Under the pieces are notes generated by a model. It was not told where the DNA came from. It ran no database searches and worked only from the letters and a program-made list of their open reading frames with translations. Position numbers and translations under genes: made by a program. From positions 1-41,004 of the forward strand of contig NZ_JAIMIA010000036.1 in NCBI RefSeq assembly GCF_019966495.1: 41,004 nucleotides of DNA. The letters run 5' to 3'. Within the stretch, counting starts at the first letter, position 1. Each line of letters begins with the position of its first letter. Positions 9,031-17,386 of this stretch are shown here, in pieces. The stretch comes from Tateyamaria pelophila (lineage in GTDB: Bacteria > Pseudomonadota > Alphaproteobacteria > Rhodobacterales > Rhodobacteraceae).

Positions 9031-9663
9031 TCAGATTTCCGCGCGTGACAGATGCGGATCGTCGTATGCGCGCGTGCTGTTCGTTCCGAAGGGAAGCTTG
9101 AATACTACATCGATCACCGCGAATTTCTTGACAAGGTTCAGACTGACGATCTTGAAACTGATCACACGTATCCCAAGCCGTTGACCTATATGATTTTGCA
9201 GAGCTACCGGGTCCGACAAAAGGTCAGGATCGACCTCGTCGAGCGTAACCGTGACGACGCGTGTGCCGCGCATCAGGGCCGGATGATCGATGACATAGAC
9301 GCTGAGCAGGGTGAGGCCCGATATTGCGATGATGTTTGCTGTGGGCGATCCTTCGATCGAACAGATGACCGCGATTGCGACAGCGCCGAAGAAATACGCG
9401 ATTTCTATGCGGCCGATCTGTACCGATCGCAGGCTGAACAGGGCAAGGATGGCAAACAGCCCAAAGCCGGCCGCCAACCCGAACTCAACACTTGCAAGTT
9501 TTCCAAGAACCGCGAAAGCGAAGATGTTGAACATCGCAGCCGTCGTGACAAGGGTACGGTCCCCATGGCGGCGATAGTACAGTCCGAATATCAGGACTGC
9601 CATTGCAACAACATTGATCGCAAACCGTAACGCCAAATCGGCAAGGTCAGCAAATTGGGTCAC
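9031..9663 (-). CDS. DUF4956-family membrane protein
   Basis: A 210-residue protein with four or five membrane helices in its first 130 residues, including FGLYYRRHGDRTLVTT, FNIFAFAVLGKLASVEFGLA, GFGLFAILALFSLRS and VIDHPALM, followed by a cytosolic-type C-terminal domain of about 80 residues. The arrangement and wording match DUF4956. Members often sit beside polyphosphate polymerase (VTC-like) or CotH genes, but none is present here, so its job is unclear. Translation appears to start at a GTG (9663); AGAAAAGA is upstream. An imperfect operator-like inverted repeat lies at 9704-9714. The gene is convergent with cmk, with 140 bp between them. Confidence 0.8.
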   Translation of the reverse strand: MTQFADLADLALRFAINVVAMAVLIFGLYYRRHGDRTLVTTAAMFNIFAFAVLGKLASVEFGLAAGFGLFAILALFSLRSVQIGRIEIAYFFGAVAIAVICSIEGSPTANIIAISGLTLLSVYVIDHPALMRGTRVVTVTLDEVDPDLLSDPVALQNHIGQRLGIRVISFKIVSLNLVKKFAVIDVVFKLPFGTNSTRAYDDPHLSRAEI

Positions 9664-9979
9664 TCTTTGTCTTTTCTGGTCACCATTTAATCTTGTCCAA
9701 AGGTGACAGTGTCATATTATCGCTACAATTCAACTGTCCATTGAAAATGCCCGCCGGACCGGCGAAAACCGGCCTGACGACGTGCGGTTTGTGACGTGCA
9801 ACCCCTTTGCGGCGCGTCCTGATCCGCTGGCACCGGGCGAAGCCAAATTAAAACAGAACAACAGCGCTTTGCCGCACAGGGAATGTGATAACCGAGCGTT
9901 GCCCGCGCCTTGATCGGCCGCGGCTGGGGCGCACATGAACCGGCAGCTTTCCGAAGGTGGTAAACAGACTAAGCCGTCG
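9664..9979. other. Intergenic region between trpA and DUF4956 gene
   Basis: A 316-bp gap downstream of trpA and upstream of the DUF4956 gene. It holds an inverted repeat at 9704-9714 and a short GC palindrome (GCCGG A CCGGC, 9753-9763). I see no convincing coding frame, and no intrinsic terminator for trpA. Confidence 0.5.
9704..9714. promoter_or_regulatory. Inverted repeat upstream of DUF4956 gene
   Basis: TGACA and TGTCA arms flank one central G, 40-50 bp upstream of the GTG start at 9663. The placement would suit an operator or promoter-proximal regulator site, but at 5 bp per arm it could be chance. Confidence 0.3.
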
Positions 9980-10771
9980 TCAGGCGTCGTGTGCGCCGTC
10001 GGCGAGCGATTTCACAAAGGCCAGGACATCCGCCACGCTGTCGCCCGCCGCGATCCTGCTGACGATGGCTGAGCCTACGACGGCCCCGTCCGCCACCGAT
10101 GCAATCGCGCGTGATTTCTCGGGCGTATTGATGCCAAAGCCGACGATGATCGGCAGATCGGTTGCGGCCTTGATCCGCGCGACTTCCGGTGCAACATCGA
10201 CGGCATCGGCTTCGGCGGCACCGGTGATGCCGGTGATCGACACGTAATATACGAAACCGGACGTGTTTTGCAGCACGCGGGGCAGGCGCTTGTCATCTGT
10301 GGTCGGTGTGGCCAGACGGATGAAATTCAACCCTGCCGCCTGCGCCGGAATGCACAGCTCGCTGTCTTCTTCGGGCGGCAGGTCGACCACGATCAGACCG
10401 TCGATCCCCGCCGCTTTGGCGTCTATCAGAAACTTGTCGACCCCGTGGGAGTAGATCGGGTTATAGTAGCCCATCAGCACGATTGGCGTCGTATCGTCCT
10501 CTTCGCGAAACGCCCGCGCGAGGGCCAGCGTCTTCTTGAGCGTCATGCCGCCTTCCAGCGCACGTTGACCGGCCAGTTGGATCGTGGGGCCATCTGCCAT
10601 CGGATCGGTGAATGGCAGACCCAATTCGATCACATCCACACCGGCCCCCGGCAATCCCCGCACGATTTCAAGCGAGCGGTCAAAATCCGGGTCGCCCGCC
10701 ATCACATAAGAAACAAACGCCTTGCGGCCAGCAGCGGCAAGAGCTTGGAATTTGGCGTCGATCCGGGTCAT
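9980..10771 (-). CDS. trpA: Tryptophan synthase alpha subunit
   Basis: A 263-residue TIM-barrel subunit that cleaves indole-3-glycerol phosphate to indole and glyceraldehyde 3-phosphate. The catalytic residues fall at the canonical positions Glu49 ([11 protein letters not shown]) and Asp60 (DPMADGP). [27 protein letters not shown]-type and GFGINTPE motifs are also present (here [10 protein letters not shown]). The ATG at 10771 has a good GGAG ribosome-binding site (TAGGAGA). No trpB is adjacent, so the beta subunit must be encoded elsewhere; splitting of trp genes is common in Rhodobacterales. It is divergent from ychF with 237 bp between the starts. Confidence 0.97.
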   Translation of the reverse strand: MTRIDAKFQALAAAGRKAFVSYVMAGDPDFDRSLEIVRGLPGAGVDVIELGLPFTDPMADGPTIQLAGQRALEGGMTLKKTLALARAFREEDDTTPIVLMGYYNPIYSHGVDKFLIDAKAAGIDGLIVVDLPPEEDSELCIPAQAAGLNFIRLATPTTDDKRLPRVLQNTSGFVYYVSITGITGAAEADAVDVAPEVARIKAATDLPIIVGFGINTPEKSRAIASVADGAVVGSAIVSRIAAGDSVADVLAFVKSLADGAHDA

Positions 10772-11008
10772 GGGCGTCTCCTACAGGTCGGCCCTCAACT
10801 GCCCCAGAGCGACACGAAAGGCAAGCGTCCTCGGAACGGGAAATCCTGGCGACGCGGCGACGTGGTCATCCCTTGCCTCTGGACCTCCCCTTTCTTCTGC
10901 TTGACGGTCCGTTTCATCGGTCACCCGTCGATTGCATTCACCCGTCGCCGTCTTGCGCCTGTCCACGGGCCTGCTAGAAGCGGCGCAACCTCGAAAAGGA
11001 TGTTCGCG

Positions 11009-12106
11009 ATGGGTTTCAAAATGGGAATTGTGGGTCTGCCGAATGTTGGCAAGTCGACCCTGTTCAACGCGCTGACCAAAACGGCAGCGGCGCAGGCGGC
11101 CAACTTTCCGTTCTGCACGATTGAACCGAATGTGGGCGAGGTGGCCGTGCCCGACGCACGGCTGGACAAACTGGCCGCGATTGCATCGTCAAAATCCATC
11201 ATTCCCACGCGCATGACCTTTGTCGACATCGCAGGGCTGGTCAAAGGCGCGTCCAAGGGCGAAGGCCTGGGCAACCAGTTTCTGGCAAACATCCGCGAAG
11301 TGGACGCCATCGCCCACGTGCTGCGCTGTTTCGAGGACGGGGACGTGACCCATGTCGAAGGCCGCGTTGATCCGGTGGCCGACGCCGAAACCATTGAGAC
11401 CGAACTGATGCTGGCCGATATCGAAAGCATCGAGAAGCGCCTGCAAAACATCGTGCGCAAGGTGCGCGGGGGCGACAAGGAAGCGGTACAGCAAGAGCGC
11501 CTCATGCGTGCCGCCCTTGCCGTTCTCGAAGACGGCCAGCCCGCGCGGACCGTGGACGTGGACGCCGAAGACGAAAAAGCGTGGAAGATGCTGCAACTTC
11601 TGACGACCAAGCCCGTGCTTTACGTTTGCAACGTGGGCGAAGCCGAAGCCGCTGAAGGCAACGCATTGTCAGAGGCCGTGGCTGCAATGGCCGCAGCGCA
11701 GGGCAATGCCCACGTGGTGATCTCGGCCCAGATCGAAGAAGAGATCAGCCAGTTGGAGCCGGAGGAAGCCCAGATGTTCCTTGAGGAAATGGGCCTGACC
11801 GAGGCGGGCCTCGACCGGCTGATCCGCGCAGGCTACGAATTGCTGCACCTTGAGACGTACTTTACCGTTGGCCCCAAAGAGGCACGCGCCTGGACGGTAC
11901 CCGCAGGCACATCCGCGCCCAAGGCGGCGGGCGTGATCCACGGCGACTTCGAAAAAGGCTTCATCCGCGCCGAAACCATCGCCTATGACGATTTTGTCAC
12001 GCTGGGCGGCGAAGGCCCGTCAAAAGAGGCCGGCAAAATGCGGGCCGAGGGCAAGGCGTATGTGGTGAAAGACGGCGACGTGCTGCACTTTTTGTTTAAT
12101 ACGTGA
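11009..12106 (+). CDS. ychF: Redox-regulated ATPase YchF (Obg family)
   Basis: A 365-residue translation-associated P-loop ATPase. The G1 motif GLPNVGKST is at residues 9-17, followed by VDIAGLVKGASKGEGLGNQFL (shown in parts: DIAGLVKGAS, GEGLGNQF). The fourth motif is NVGEAE rather than NKxD, which explains the family's preference for ATP over GTP. The C-terminal TGS-like domain ends VVKDGDVLHFLFNT, exactly as in YchF. I chose the ATG at 11009 because GAAAAGGA ends 8 bp before it; an in-frame ATG at 11000 lies inside that ribosome-binding site. The stop is only 4 bp from the stop of the convergent TPR gene. Confidence 0.97.
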   Translation: MGFKMGIVGLPNVGKSTLFNALTKTAAAQAANFPFCTIEPNVGEVAVPDARLDKLAAIASSKSIIPTRMTFVDIAGLVKGASKGEGLGNQFLANIREVDAIAHVLRCFEDGDVTHVEGRVDPVADAETIETELMLADIESIEKRLQNIVRKVRGGDKEAVQQERLMRAALAVLEDGQPARTVDVDAEDEKAWKMLQLLTTKPVLYVCNVGEAEAAEGNALSEAVAAMAAAQGNAHVVISAQIEEEISQLEPEEAQMFLEEMGLTEAGLDRLIRAGYELLHLETYFTVGPKEARAWTVPAGTSAPKAAGVIHGDFEKGFIRAETIAYDDFVTLGGEGPSKEAGKMRAEGKAYVVKDGDVLHFLFNT

Positions 12107-12110
12107 GAGG

Positions 12111-14057
12111 TCAAAGGGTCGCTTCCCGGTTTGCGATTTTTGTCAGGATCCGGTCTGTTATCCCGATATAGTGATCCGCACCTGCGTCAACGTATACCTC
12201 GCGGGCTGCATTTACGTAGGCCCGCGCCTGTTCCAGATGCGACGCGTCCTTGGTCTTGCCAAAGAACGCTATCGAAACATTCGCCAAGTTCCCTTGAACC
12301 ATGGCCCAGTCCAGCGGGACCTTTTCGCGGGTCCGTTCCAGCAGGGCGTTTTCATAGGCTGTGACGGCGGCGTCCAACCTGTCTGGGCCGCTTTCGCGCT
12401 CCCCGAGGGTTTGCAGCACAGCGCCGAGGTTATTCTGTGTCCTGGCCCATTGCAGTGGGACCTTTTCGCGGGTCCGTTCCAGCAGAGCATTTTCATAGGC
12501 TGTGACGGCGGCGTCCAACCTGTCTGGGCCGCTTTCGCGTTCCCCGAGGGTTTGCAGCGCATTGCCGAGGTTATTCTGTGTCGTGGCCCAGTTCAGCGGG
12601 GCCTTTTCGCGGGTCCATTCCAGCAGGGCGTTTTCAAAGGCTGTGACGGCGGCGTCCAGCCTGTCGGTGCCGCTTTCGCGTTCCCCAAGAGTTCGCAGCG
12701 CAGCGCCGAGGTTATTCTGTGTCATGGCCCAATCCAGCGGGACCTTTTCGCGGGTCCGTTCCAGCAGGGCGTTTTCATAGGCGGTGACGGCGGCGTCCAA
12801 CCTGTCGGTGCCGCTTTCGCGTTCCCCGAGGGTTTTCAGCGCAGTGCCGAGGTTCATCTGTGTCATGGCCCAGTCCAGCGGCACCCTGTCACGTGTCCAT
12901 TGCAGCAGGGCGTTTTCATAGGCTGTGACAGCAGCGTCCAACCTGTCGGTGTCGCTTTCGCGTTCCCCGAGGGTTCGCAGCGCAGCGCCCAAATCGTTCA
13001 GGGCCGTGCCACGCTCGTCAGATGTTGTAGCGCGGTTGTGGACGTGGTTGGCCAGAGCAATGGCGAGTTCACTGTCCAGAGTGACGCCCCTGTCCCGTCC
13101 GCGTTCGTAGTATTCTTTCCATAAGGTCCGCAAAGCCTGAAACGTCGCCAGACCACCCGCCGCATGATCGGCCTGCGCAATCAGCAAACGCGCGGCGCGT
13201 TCGATGTCTCCGGCCAGTTTCGCAATGTTCACGCCGCTTTCCAGCAGCCGGGCCTTTGCCGCCTCTGCATCCTCCAGCGCCGCATCAATCGCCGCGTTCG
13301 CGCTGGCGTAATCCCCCGTCGCCGACAACTCTGCCACCCGCGCCAGTACCGTATCGACAAAATCACCATGGTTGGAGCGCATGTGCCCTTCGGCCTGCAC
13401 CTTGACCGCAATCTCCATCGCGTTTTCCAGATCACGCCAGGCTTGGCCGAGGTCATCGGTCTTGGCCGAGATGCGGGCGGCCAGTTGCGTGATGGCCTGC
13501 GGTGTAATGCCAGCGGCGTGCAGGCGGGTGTCGGCGCCTTGGGCCTCCACCATGTCCATCAATTTGGAAAGTTTGTTATCGTGTTGCGTTGATCGAGCAA
13601 GCAGTTCGGCATCGTTTGCCTCGCTCTGTGTTCTAGGCGGCAGCAAGGGTGAGAGGGTGGCCCTCAACAGCGCCTCGTAGGCGTCCAGCACGGCCGTTTC
13701 GCGGTATTCCGGCACATTGCTTTCATCCTGCACCCTTTTCCGCATATGGGCGGCGACCGATGCAGCGTTCATATCTCCGCTGGCAAAATCTGTGCGTCCG
13801 GGTAGAAAGCTGTCCAGCATCAGAACGATTTGTTTTTCGATGTTGGGGTGCAGAGCAGCCGCCTCAAGGTGGTTGGTCAGGGCGGTCAGGCAGTCCCGTT
13901 CCATATCGGTGCGTGCGGACGGCCTGAGCGCGAGCGCAGACAGTGTCGCGCTCATTGCCGTCGCTACCCCTCCGGTCGAGGCGATGTCCACGGCTTGCGT
14001 CACCAACTGCCCGCAACACGCCGCCACGTTGACGCCGTGTACAACCTTTTCCACCAT
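12111..14057 (-). CDS. Tetratricopeptide-type repeat protein with five near-identical 47-residue repeats
   Basis: A 648-residue cytoplasmic-looking protein (no signal peptide, no membrane segment). Residues 1-150 form a unique N-terminal domain (MVEKVVHGVNVAACCG; later YRETAVLDAYEALLRATLSPLL). Residues 150-345 are alpha-helical and partly coiled. Residues 354-588 contain five tandem 47-residue units of the form NLG-AL-TLGERES---RLDAAVTAYENALL--TR--VPLDWA-TQ, with a decayed sixth after 589. These resemble the long TPR variant in which paired helices stack into a protein-binding superhelix. The gene begins at the ATG at 14057 with GAAAGG upstream. No enzymatic domain is visible. The next gene upstream on the same strand is a decayed frame and then a class III cyclase, so a signalling or sensing role is possible but not shown. 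Confidence 0.85.
   Translation of the reverse strand: MVEKVVHGVNVAACCGQLVTQAVDIASTGGVATAMSATLSALALRPSARTDMERDCLTALTNHLEAAALHPNIEKQIVLMLDSFLPGRTDFASGDMNAASVAAHMRKRVQDESNVPEYRETAVLDAYEALLRATLSPLLPPRTQSEANDAELLARSTQHDNKLSKLMDMVEAQGADTRLHAAGITPQAITQLAARISAKTDDLGQAWRDLENAMEIAVKVQAEGHMRSNHGDFVDTVLARVAELSATGDYASANAAIDAALEDAEAAKARLLESGVNIAKLAGDIERAARLLIAQADHAAGGLATFQALRTLWKEYYERGRDRGVTLDSELAIALANHVHNRATTSDERGTALNDLGAALRTLGERESDTDRLDAAVTAYENALLQWTRDRVPLDWAMTQMNLGTALKTLGERESGTDRLDAAVTAYENALLERTREKVPLDWAMTQNNLGAALRTLGERESGTDRLDAAVTAFENALLEWTREKAPLNWATTQNNLGNALQTLGERESGPDRLDAAVTAYENALLERTREKVPLQWARTQNNLGAVLQTLGERESGPDRLDAAVTAYENALLERTREKVPLDWAMVQGNLANVSIAFFGKTKDASHLEQARAYVNAAREVYVDAGADHYIGITDRILTKIANREATL
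12294..12998 (-). repeat. Coding minisatellite: five 141-bp tandem units
   Basis: The DNA encoding the TPR array consists of five direct repeats of exactly 141 bp (47 codons). For example, the sequence at 12331 recurs at 12472, 12613, 12754 and (more diverged) 12895. Compared by eye, neighbouring units differ at roughly a dozen positions. Such high nucleotide identity suggests recent duplication or ongoing gene conversion, and predicts copy-number variation between strains. Confidence 0.9.
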
Positions 14058-14151
14058 ACCGCACCCTTTCGCCCCTCAAGGCTACTGCGGAGGCTGTCAG
14101 GATCAACCTTAATCTGATGTGCAAAACCCAGTTGGCCATCCAAGGCCGCAA

Positions 14152-14543
14152 CTATAGGTCTATGCTGAATTTTGCAGTCAACGGGGCCTGAAACGCGCTG
14201 TGATGTTCCCCCATGACGGTCTCGTGATAGTCGGTGGTATAGGCGCCGTACATATGATGGGCTTTCCACACACCGGCTTCGAGACTGAAAGGGACATGCA
14301 ATCGCCACCAAGGCGCGTTGACAGTGTCGGGGCGCGTCACTTTACATCCCGTGATCGCCCAACCGGTATGGTCCCAAGCCCGGGAATGAAAGGATTACGG
14401 TTCGAGACGCGCACCGTCGATTTCCTCAATATGCGCAAAAATGCCATATTGCAGCGCCTCTGCGCTGATCAACGCCTCGGGCCCGGTTCCACAATAGAGT
14501 GCAGTGGCGTCAGGGCTGAGGTGATTGCGAATGGTTCTGCCAT
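14152..14543 (-). pseudogene. Decayed gene of about 130 codons, family not recognised
   Basis: Reading the minus strand from an ATG at 14543 (with AGGAAA upstream) gives MAEP; one frame shift within the first few codons then opens a protein-like frame: IRNHLSPDATALYCGTGPE, then SAEALQYGIFAHIEE and GARLEP. That frame meets TAA at 14395-14397, continues in phase through FHSRAWDHTGWAITG, PWWRLHVPFSLEAG and YHETVMGEHHSAFQAPL, and ends at 14152. The length 392 plus one restored base is exactly 131 codons. The last 62 codons could alternatively be a separate GTG-started peptide (14340). I do not recognise the family. It lies between the TPR gene and the cyclase, both on the same strand. Confidence 0.5.
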
Positions 14544-14606
14544 TGCCGTTTCCTGTTGGCTCGATCTACAGGCTGAGAATCGCTTCACGCTCGGGATTCT
14601 TGCCGC

Positions 14607-15581
14607 TCATTCCGCCCAGGCCAAACGGTAAAGAACGTGTTCGCCTTCCAGTCCCTTGAGGGTCACGCTGACGGCGTCGGTAAAAGCGAAATCGCTGGAT
14701 CCGCCGATCATTGCGCGGGTGGCGTCGGAGACACGGGTTTCGTTCGGTGCGGCGAAGGCGGCCACGCGGGCGGCCTTGTTGACAACGCTGCCCAGAAAAT
14801 CGCCGTTGGCCTCAACCACGTCGCCGGTATGGATGCCGATGCGCAGCTGTAAATGCGGCTCGGATTTGGAGGCCGCCATGCGTGTCATGATGGTTTGCGC
14901 CGCCTGCATGGCCGAACTGGCCGAGGCGAAGGTGGACAAAGTGCCATCGCCAAGGGATTTGACAAAGGTCCCGCCCAAACCGGTCACGCATTCGGTGAGG
15001 CTTGCCACGTGATCGGTGACGATCCGGCTCCACTTTGCGTCGCCTGTGGCCGCGGCCAGTGCGGTGCTGTCGACGATATCGGTGAACATGACGGACGCGA
15101 TACCCGTGCGGCCCAGATCGACCCCGGCGCTGTGCACGGCGGCGGCGAGCTTTTCGAGATTGGGAGAGGTGTAGCCCATCGATTCCATATTGGGCTTGGG
15201 ATTGGAATTGTGCACATGGACCACGCGCCAGACGGCATTTTCCAGCGAAAAGACAAGGGTGCTGCGAAACCGAACGCGCATGTCGGCGTCCGGCGAATAG
15301 ACGGTGAAGGTGGCATAGGCCCATCCGACCGGACCGGCCTCGAACCCGCTGGCTTCCATGTCTTCGAGTTCAAGAACGACCTGATGCTCGGTGAAGGCTC
15401 CGAACATCTCGCGCACGTCGTTGCCGGTAAAAATTTCGCCCTCGTCGGATCCGATATAGGTGACGCTGTCCGAGTGGGAGAACAGTTTGACAATGGCTTC
15501 GGAGTTCCGTCCGGCATAGGTTTTCAACCAGCGCCTTGCGATGGCGGCCAGCTCGGGTGACGGTGTGAAAGGGTCGGTCAT
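14607..15581 (-). CDS. SnoaL-like domain fused to class III adenylate/guanylate cyclase
   Basis: A 324-residue protein. Residues 5-130 resemble a SnoaL-like (NTF2-fold) domain (WLKTYAGRNSEAIVKLFS, GWAYATFTVYSPD, WRVVHVHNSNP). Residues 160-325 are a class III nucleotidyl cyclase domain with metal-binding Asp168 (FTDIVDST) and Asp212 (KSLGDG), and Asn268 and Arg272 in VVNKAAR, so catalysis looks possible. Lys208 is at the usual adenine-recognising position, but the partner position just before VN is Val266 instead of Asp or Thr, leaving the ATP/GTP preference open. The ATG at 15581 is preceded by GGAGGGG; a longer frame to 15686 would run into the upstream gene's 3' end. The SnoaL part may be a ligand-binding sensor that controls cyclase activity (inference). 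Confidence 0.88.
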   Translation of the reverse strand: MTDPFTPSPELAAIARRWLKTYAGRNSEAIVKLFSHSDSVTYIGSDEGEIFTGNDVREMFGAFTEHQVVLELEDMEASGFEAGPVGWAYATFTVYSPDADMRVRFRSTLVFSLENAVWRVVHVHNSNPKPNMESMGYTSPNLEKLAAAVHSAGVDLGRTGIASVMFTDIVDSTALAAATGDAKWSRIVTDHVASLTECVTGLGGTFVKSLGDGTLSTFASASSAMQAAQTIMTRMAASKSEPHLQLRIGIHTGDVVEANGDFLGSVVNKAARVAAFAAPNETRVSDATRAMIGGSSDFAFTDAVSVTLKGLEGEHVLYRLAWAE

Positions 15582-15651
15582 GTGGGCCCCTCCAGGCTGG
15601 GGTATCGTGGATGCGCAGCGCTTGGCGATGTGGGCCACCGGGTCATGTTGA

Positions 15652-16344
15652 TCACAGTACGATCGGTTGCATGACCTGCGGTTCAATCACGTTGACACCC
15701 GGCAGGCCCGATTTGAGCGCCGCCGCGTCCTGTTCGAGCAGCGGAAAGGTCCGGTAGTGGCAGGGAATCAAGGTGTCGAAATTGAAATACCGTTTCGCGG
15801 CATAGGCCGCCCCGGCCATGTCCATGGTGTAGTGTCCGCCGGCGGACAGGATGCCAATGGTCGGTTTGTGGTAGTCCCCGATCCAGTCCATATCCGCCAT
15901 GATCCCGGTATCGCCAGACAGGTAGATCGTTTTGCCTTCACCCTTGAGGATGAACCCGGCTTCTTGCCCCATGTAGACGCCGCGTCCGTCCACGGCCATC
16001 GAGGACGAATGGCTTGCCGGGACCATGGTGACGCTCACATCGCCAAGCTGGATTGTACCGCCCATGTTGAAGCCGTTGCCTTCGACCGCGCCGAGGGATG
16101 TGAGGTGCGCCGATAGCTCAAAAATGGCCGAAACCGGGAGGTCCTTGTCGCGGCTGAGTTGGACCACATCGGTCGTGTGATCGAAGTGCCCGTGGGTGAC
16201 GAGGATCTGGGTGGCATCCGCGATGGCGTTGGCCACCTGATCTTCGGGCAGCATCGGGTTGCCGTTGATCCACGGATCGACCAGCAAAACCTGATCTGCG
16301 AGTTCGATGCGAAAGCTGCCATGGCCGAGCCAGATGATGTTCAT
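15652..16344 (-). CDS. Metal-dependent hydrolase, UPF0173 (metallo-beta-lactamase fold)
   Basis: A 230-residue hydrolase of the UPF0173 / UlaG-like group. The metal-binding motif HGHFDH is at residues 51-56 (THGHFDHTTD). WLGHGSFRIE opens the protein, LVDPWINGNP follows, and GDTG plus HYTMD and PCHYRTFP complete the expected ligand set. The substrate is unknown for most members. Start ATG 16344 is supported by GGAGCAAACGCA upstream. The stop lies 70 bp before the cyclase start on the same strand, so the two may share a transcript. Confidence 0.93.
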   Translation of the reverse strand: MNIIWLGHGSFRIELADQVLLVDPWINGNPMLPEDQVANAIADATQILVTHGHFDHTTDVVQLSRDKDLPVSAIFELSAHLTSLGAVEGNGFNMGGTIQLGDVSVTMVPASHSSSMAVDGRGVYMGQEAGFILKGEGKTIYLSGDTGIMADMDWIGDYHKPTIGILSAGGHYTMDMAGAAYAAKRYFNFDTLIPCHYRTFPLLEQDAAALKSGLPGVNVIEPQVMQPIVL

Positions 16345-16392
16345 TGCGTTTGCTCCTCATTTTGTCCGACCTTAGCGCGGTTTGCGTGCTAT

Positions 16393-16428
16393 GGGAGCCT
16401 CCGGCGGGGATTTTTTAGGAACAGAGAA
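16393..16428 (+). repeat. Dispersed intergenic element with GGGATTTTT core, copy 1
   Basis: GGAGCCTCCGGCGGGGA is followed by TTTTTT and then AGGAACAGAGAA. A second copy at 38182-38233 shares GGGATTTTT followed by GGGAACAGAGAA. Both lie between two minus-strand genes, with the T run on the plus strand. It could act as a plus-strand terminator, but the extended identity beyond the T run marks it as a repeat. Confidence 0.6.
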
Positions 16429-16570
16429 ACACGGACCTGTGGCGTAAGGCCGTTAGCTCTCGCATAGGGGTTGGGCTCGGGCGCCGGTCAGCTTGGCGGC
16501 CTTGGTTGCGTTCGGTTTGCTCTGTTCTGAACGCTGTGATGCCGCGAAGACCGATCAGTGGGTATCGCTG

Positions 16571-16980
16571 TCAGGTGTCGGAGACCTGATGTACCTCGAT
16601 CACGTTGCCTTCGGGATCGTAAAAAAGATCTGGTGCCAGCCTGCTACCGCACGGTTGCCCCAATCGGCATAGGCGATGCCCTGTGCCTCAAGATGCGCAA
16701 TGAACGCGGCGAGATCATCGGTGCGGTAGGCGATATGGCCATGACTGACGGGATTGACCAACTGTCCGGAGTTGAACCCGGCCAGAGGATCTTTTTGGGC
16801 CAGATGCGTCTGGATCGCGCCATCGGTGACAAAGGCCACGTCGCCCGCGTAGCCCTGCTTCTTCTCCAGCGTCGGCAATCCTTCGGTTTCTGTCTCTAAC
16901 CCCAGAACGTCGCGATAAAACCTTTCCATCCGCGCCACGTTGTCCGTGACCAGGTTCACATGGTGTAGTGTCAGCTTCAT
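16571..16980 (-). pseudogene. VOC (glyoxalase-like) family protein, frameshifted near its 3' end
   Basis: The frame from the ATG at 16980 (MKLTLHHVNLVTDNVARMER) is a VOC-superfamily domain, the fold of glyoxalase I and extradiol dioxygenases. It has the usual metal-ligand histidines in LHHVNL and in HGHIAY. The current frame ends after HQIFFTIPKAT at 16600 (126 residues). One extra T in the 6-base homopolymer at 16621-16626 would instead give FYDPEGNVIEVHQVSDT and a stop at 16571, the normal end of the family, for 136 residues. The lost part carries the Glu (VIEV) that is the last metal ligand, so the truncated product should be inactive. The cause may be a true mutation, a sequencing error, or polymerase slippage at the homopolymer. 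Confidence 0.8.
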
Positions 16981-17098
16981 GGCTTTGTCCCTTTGTTTGG
17001 TCAAATCTGTGCCAAAGACCGCGTGCCTGCAAGGGCGGAGGCTTGAAGGTGCGCGATACGCGCGCTAAAGCCCCAAGAGACGTAAATTGAGGTTCCTC

Positions 17099-17386
17099 AT
17101 GTCCATCGATGAAAGCACCGCCGCCCGCGTGGCGAAACTGGCCCGGATCAAGGTCGAACCCGAGGCGCTTCCCGCGCTTGCGGCTGAGTTCAACACGATC
17201 CTCGGCTTTATCGAACAGTTGAGCGAAGTGGATGTGGAAGGCGTTGAGCCGATGACATCTGTGACGCCGCAGCGCCTCAAGCGCCGAGCCGACGTTGTGA
17301 CCGACGGAGATCAGCAAGAGCGCGTGCTGGCCAATGCGCCCGATGCGCGCGAAGGATTTTTTGCCGTGCCGAAGGTGGTTGAATAA
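17099..17386 (+). CDS. gatC: Asp-tRNA(Asn)/Glu-tRNA(Gln) amidotransferase subunit C
   Basis: A 95-residue GatC, the small subunit that stabilises GatA within the GatCAB amidotransferase (conversion of Glu-tRNA(Gln) and Asp-tRNA(Asn) to Gln- and Asn-tRNA). Typical features are [10 protein letters not shown] near the start, [11 protein letters not shown], the [12 protein letters not shown] segment and the [12 protein letters not shown] end. Start ATG 17099 has GAGG upstream. Its stop codon shares a base with the gatA start (TAATG), so the two are coupled. Confidence 0.97.
   Translation: MSIDESTAARVAKLARIKVEPEALPALAAEFNTILGFIEQLSEVDVEGVEPMTSVTPQRLKRRADVVTDGDQQERVLANAPDAREGFFAVPKVVE

Noticed and set aside
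10268-11008. N-terminal extension of ychF
   Set aside because: It lies antisense to trpA; the ATG at 11009 has the correct ribosome-binding site and the conserved start.
12294-12998. Possible CRISPR-like array
   Set aside because: Repeats are 141 bp, contiguous and in frame; there are no unique spacers and no cas genes.
12171-13124. Repetitive 317-codon frame on the plus strand
   Set aside because: It is the antisense of the TPR repeats; its own repeats follow from the 141-bp units.
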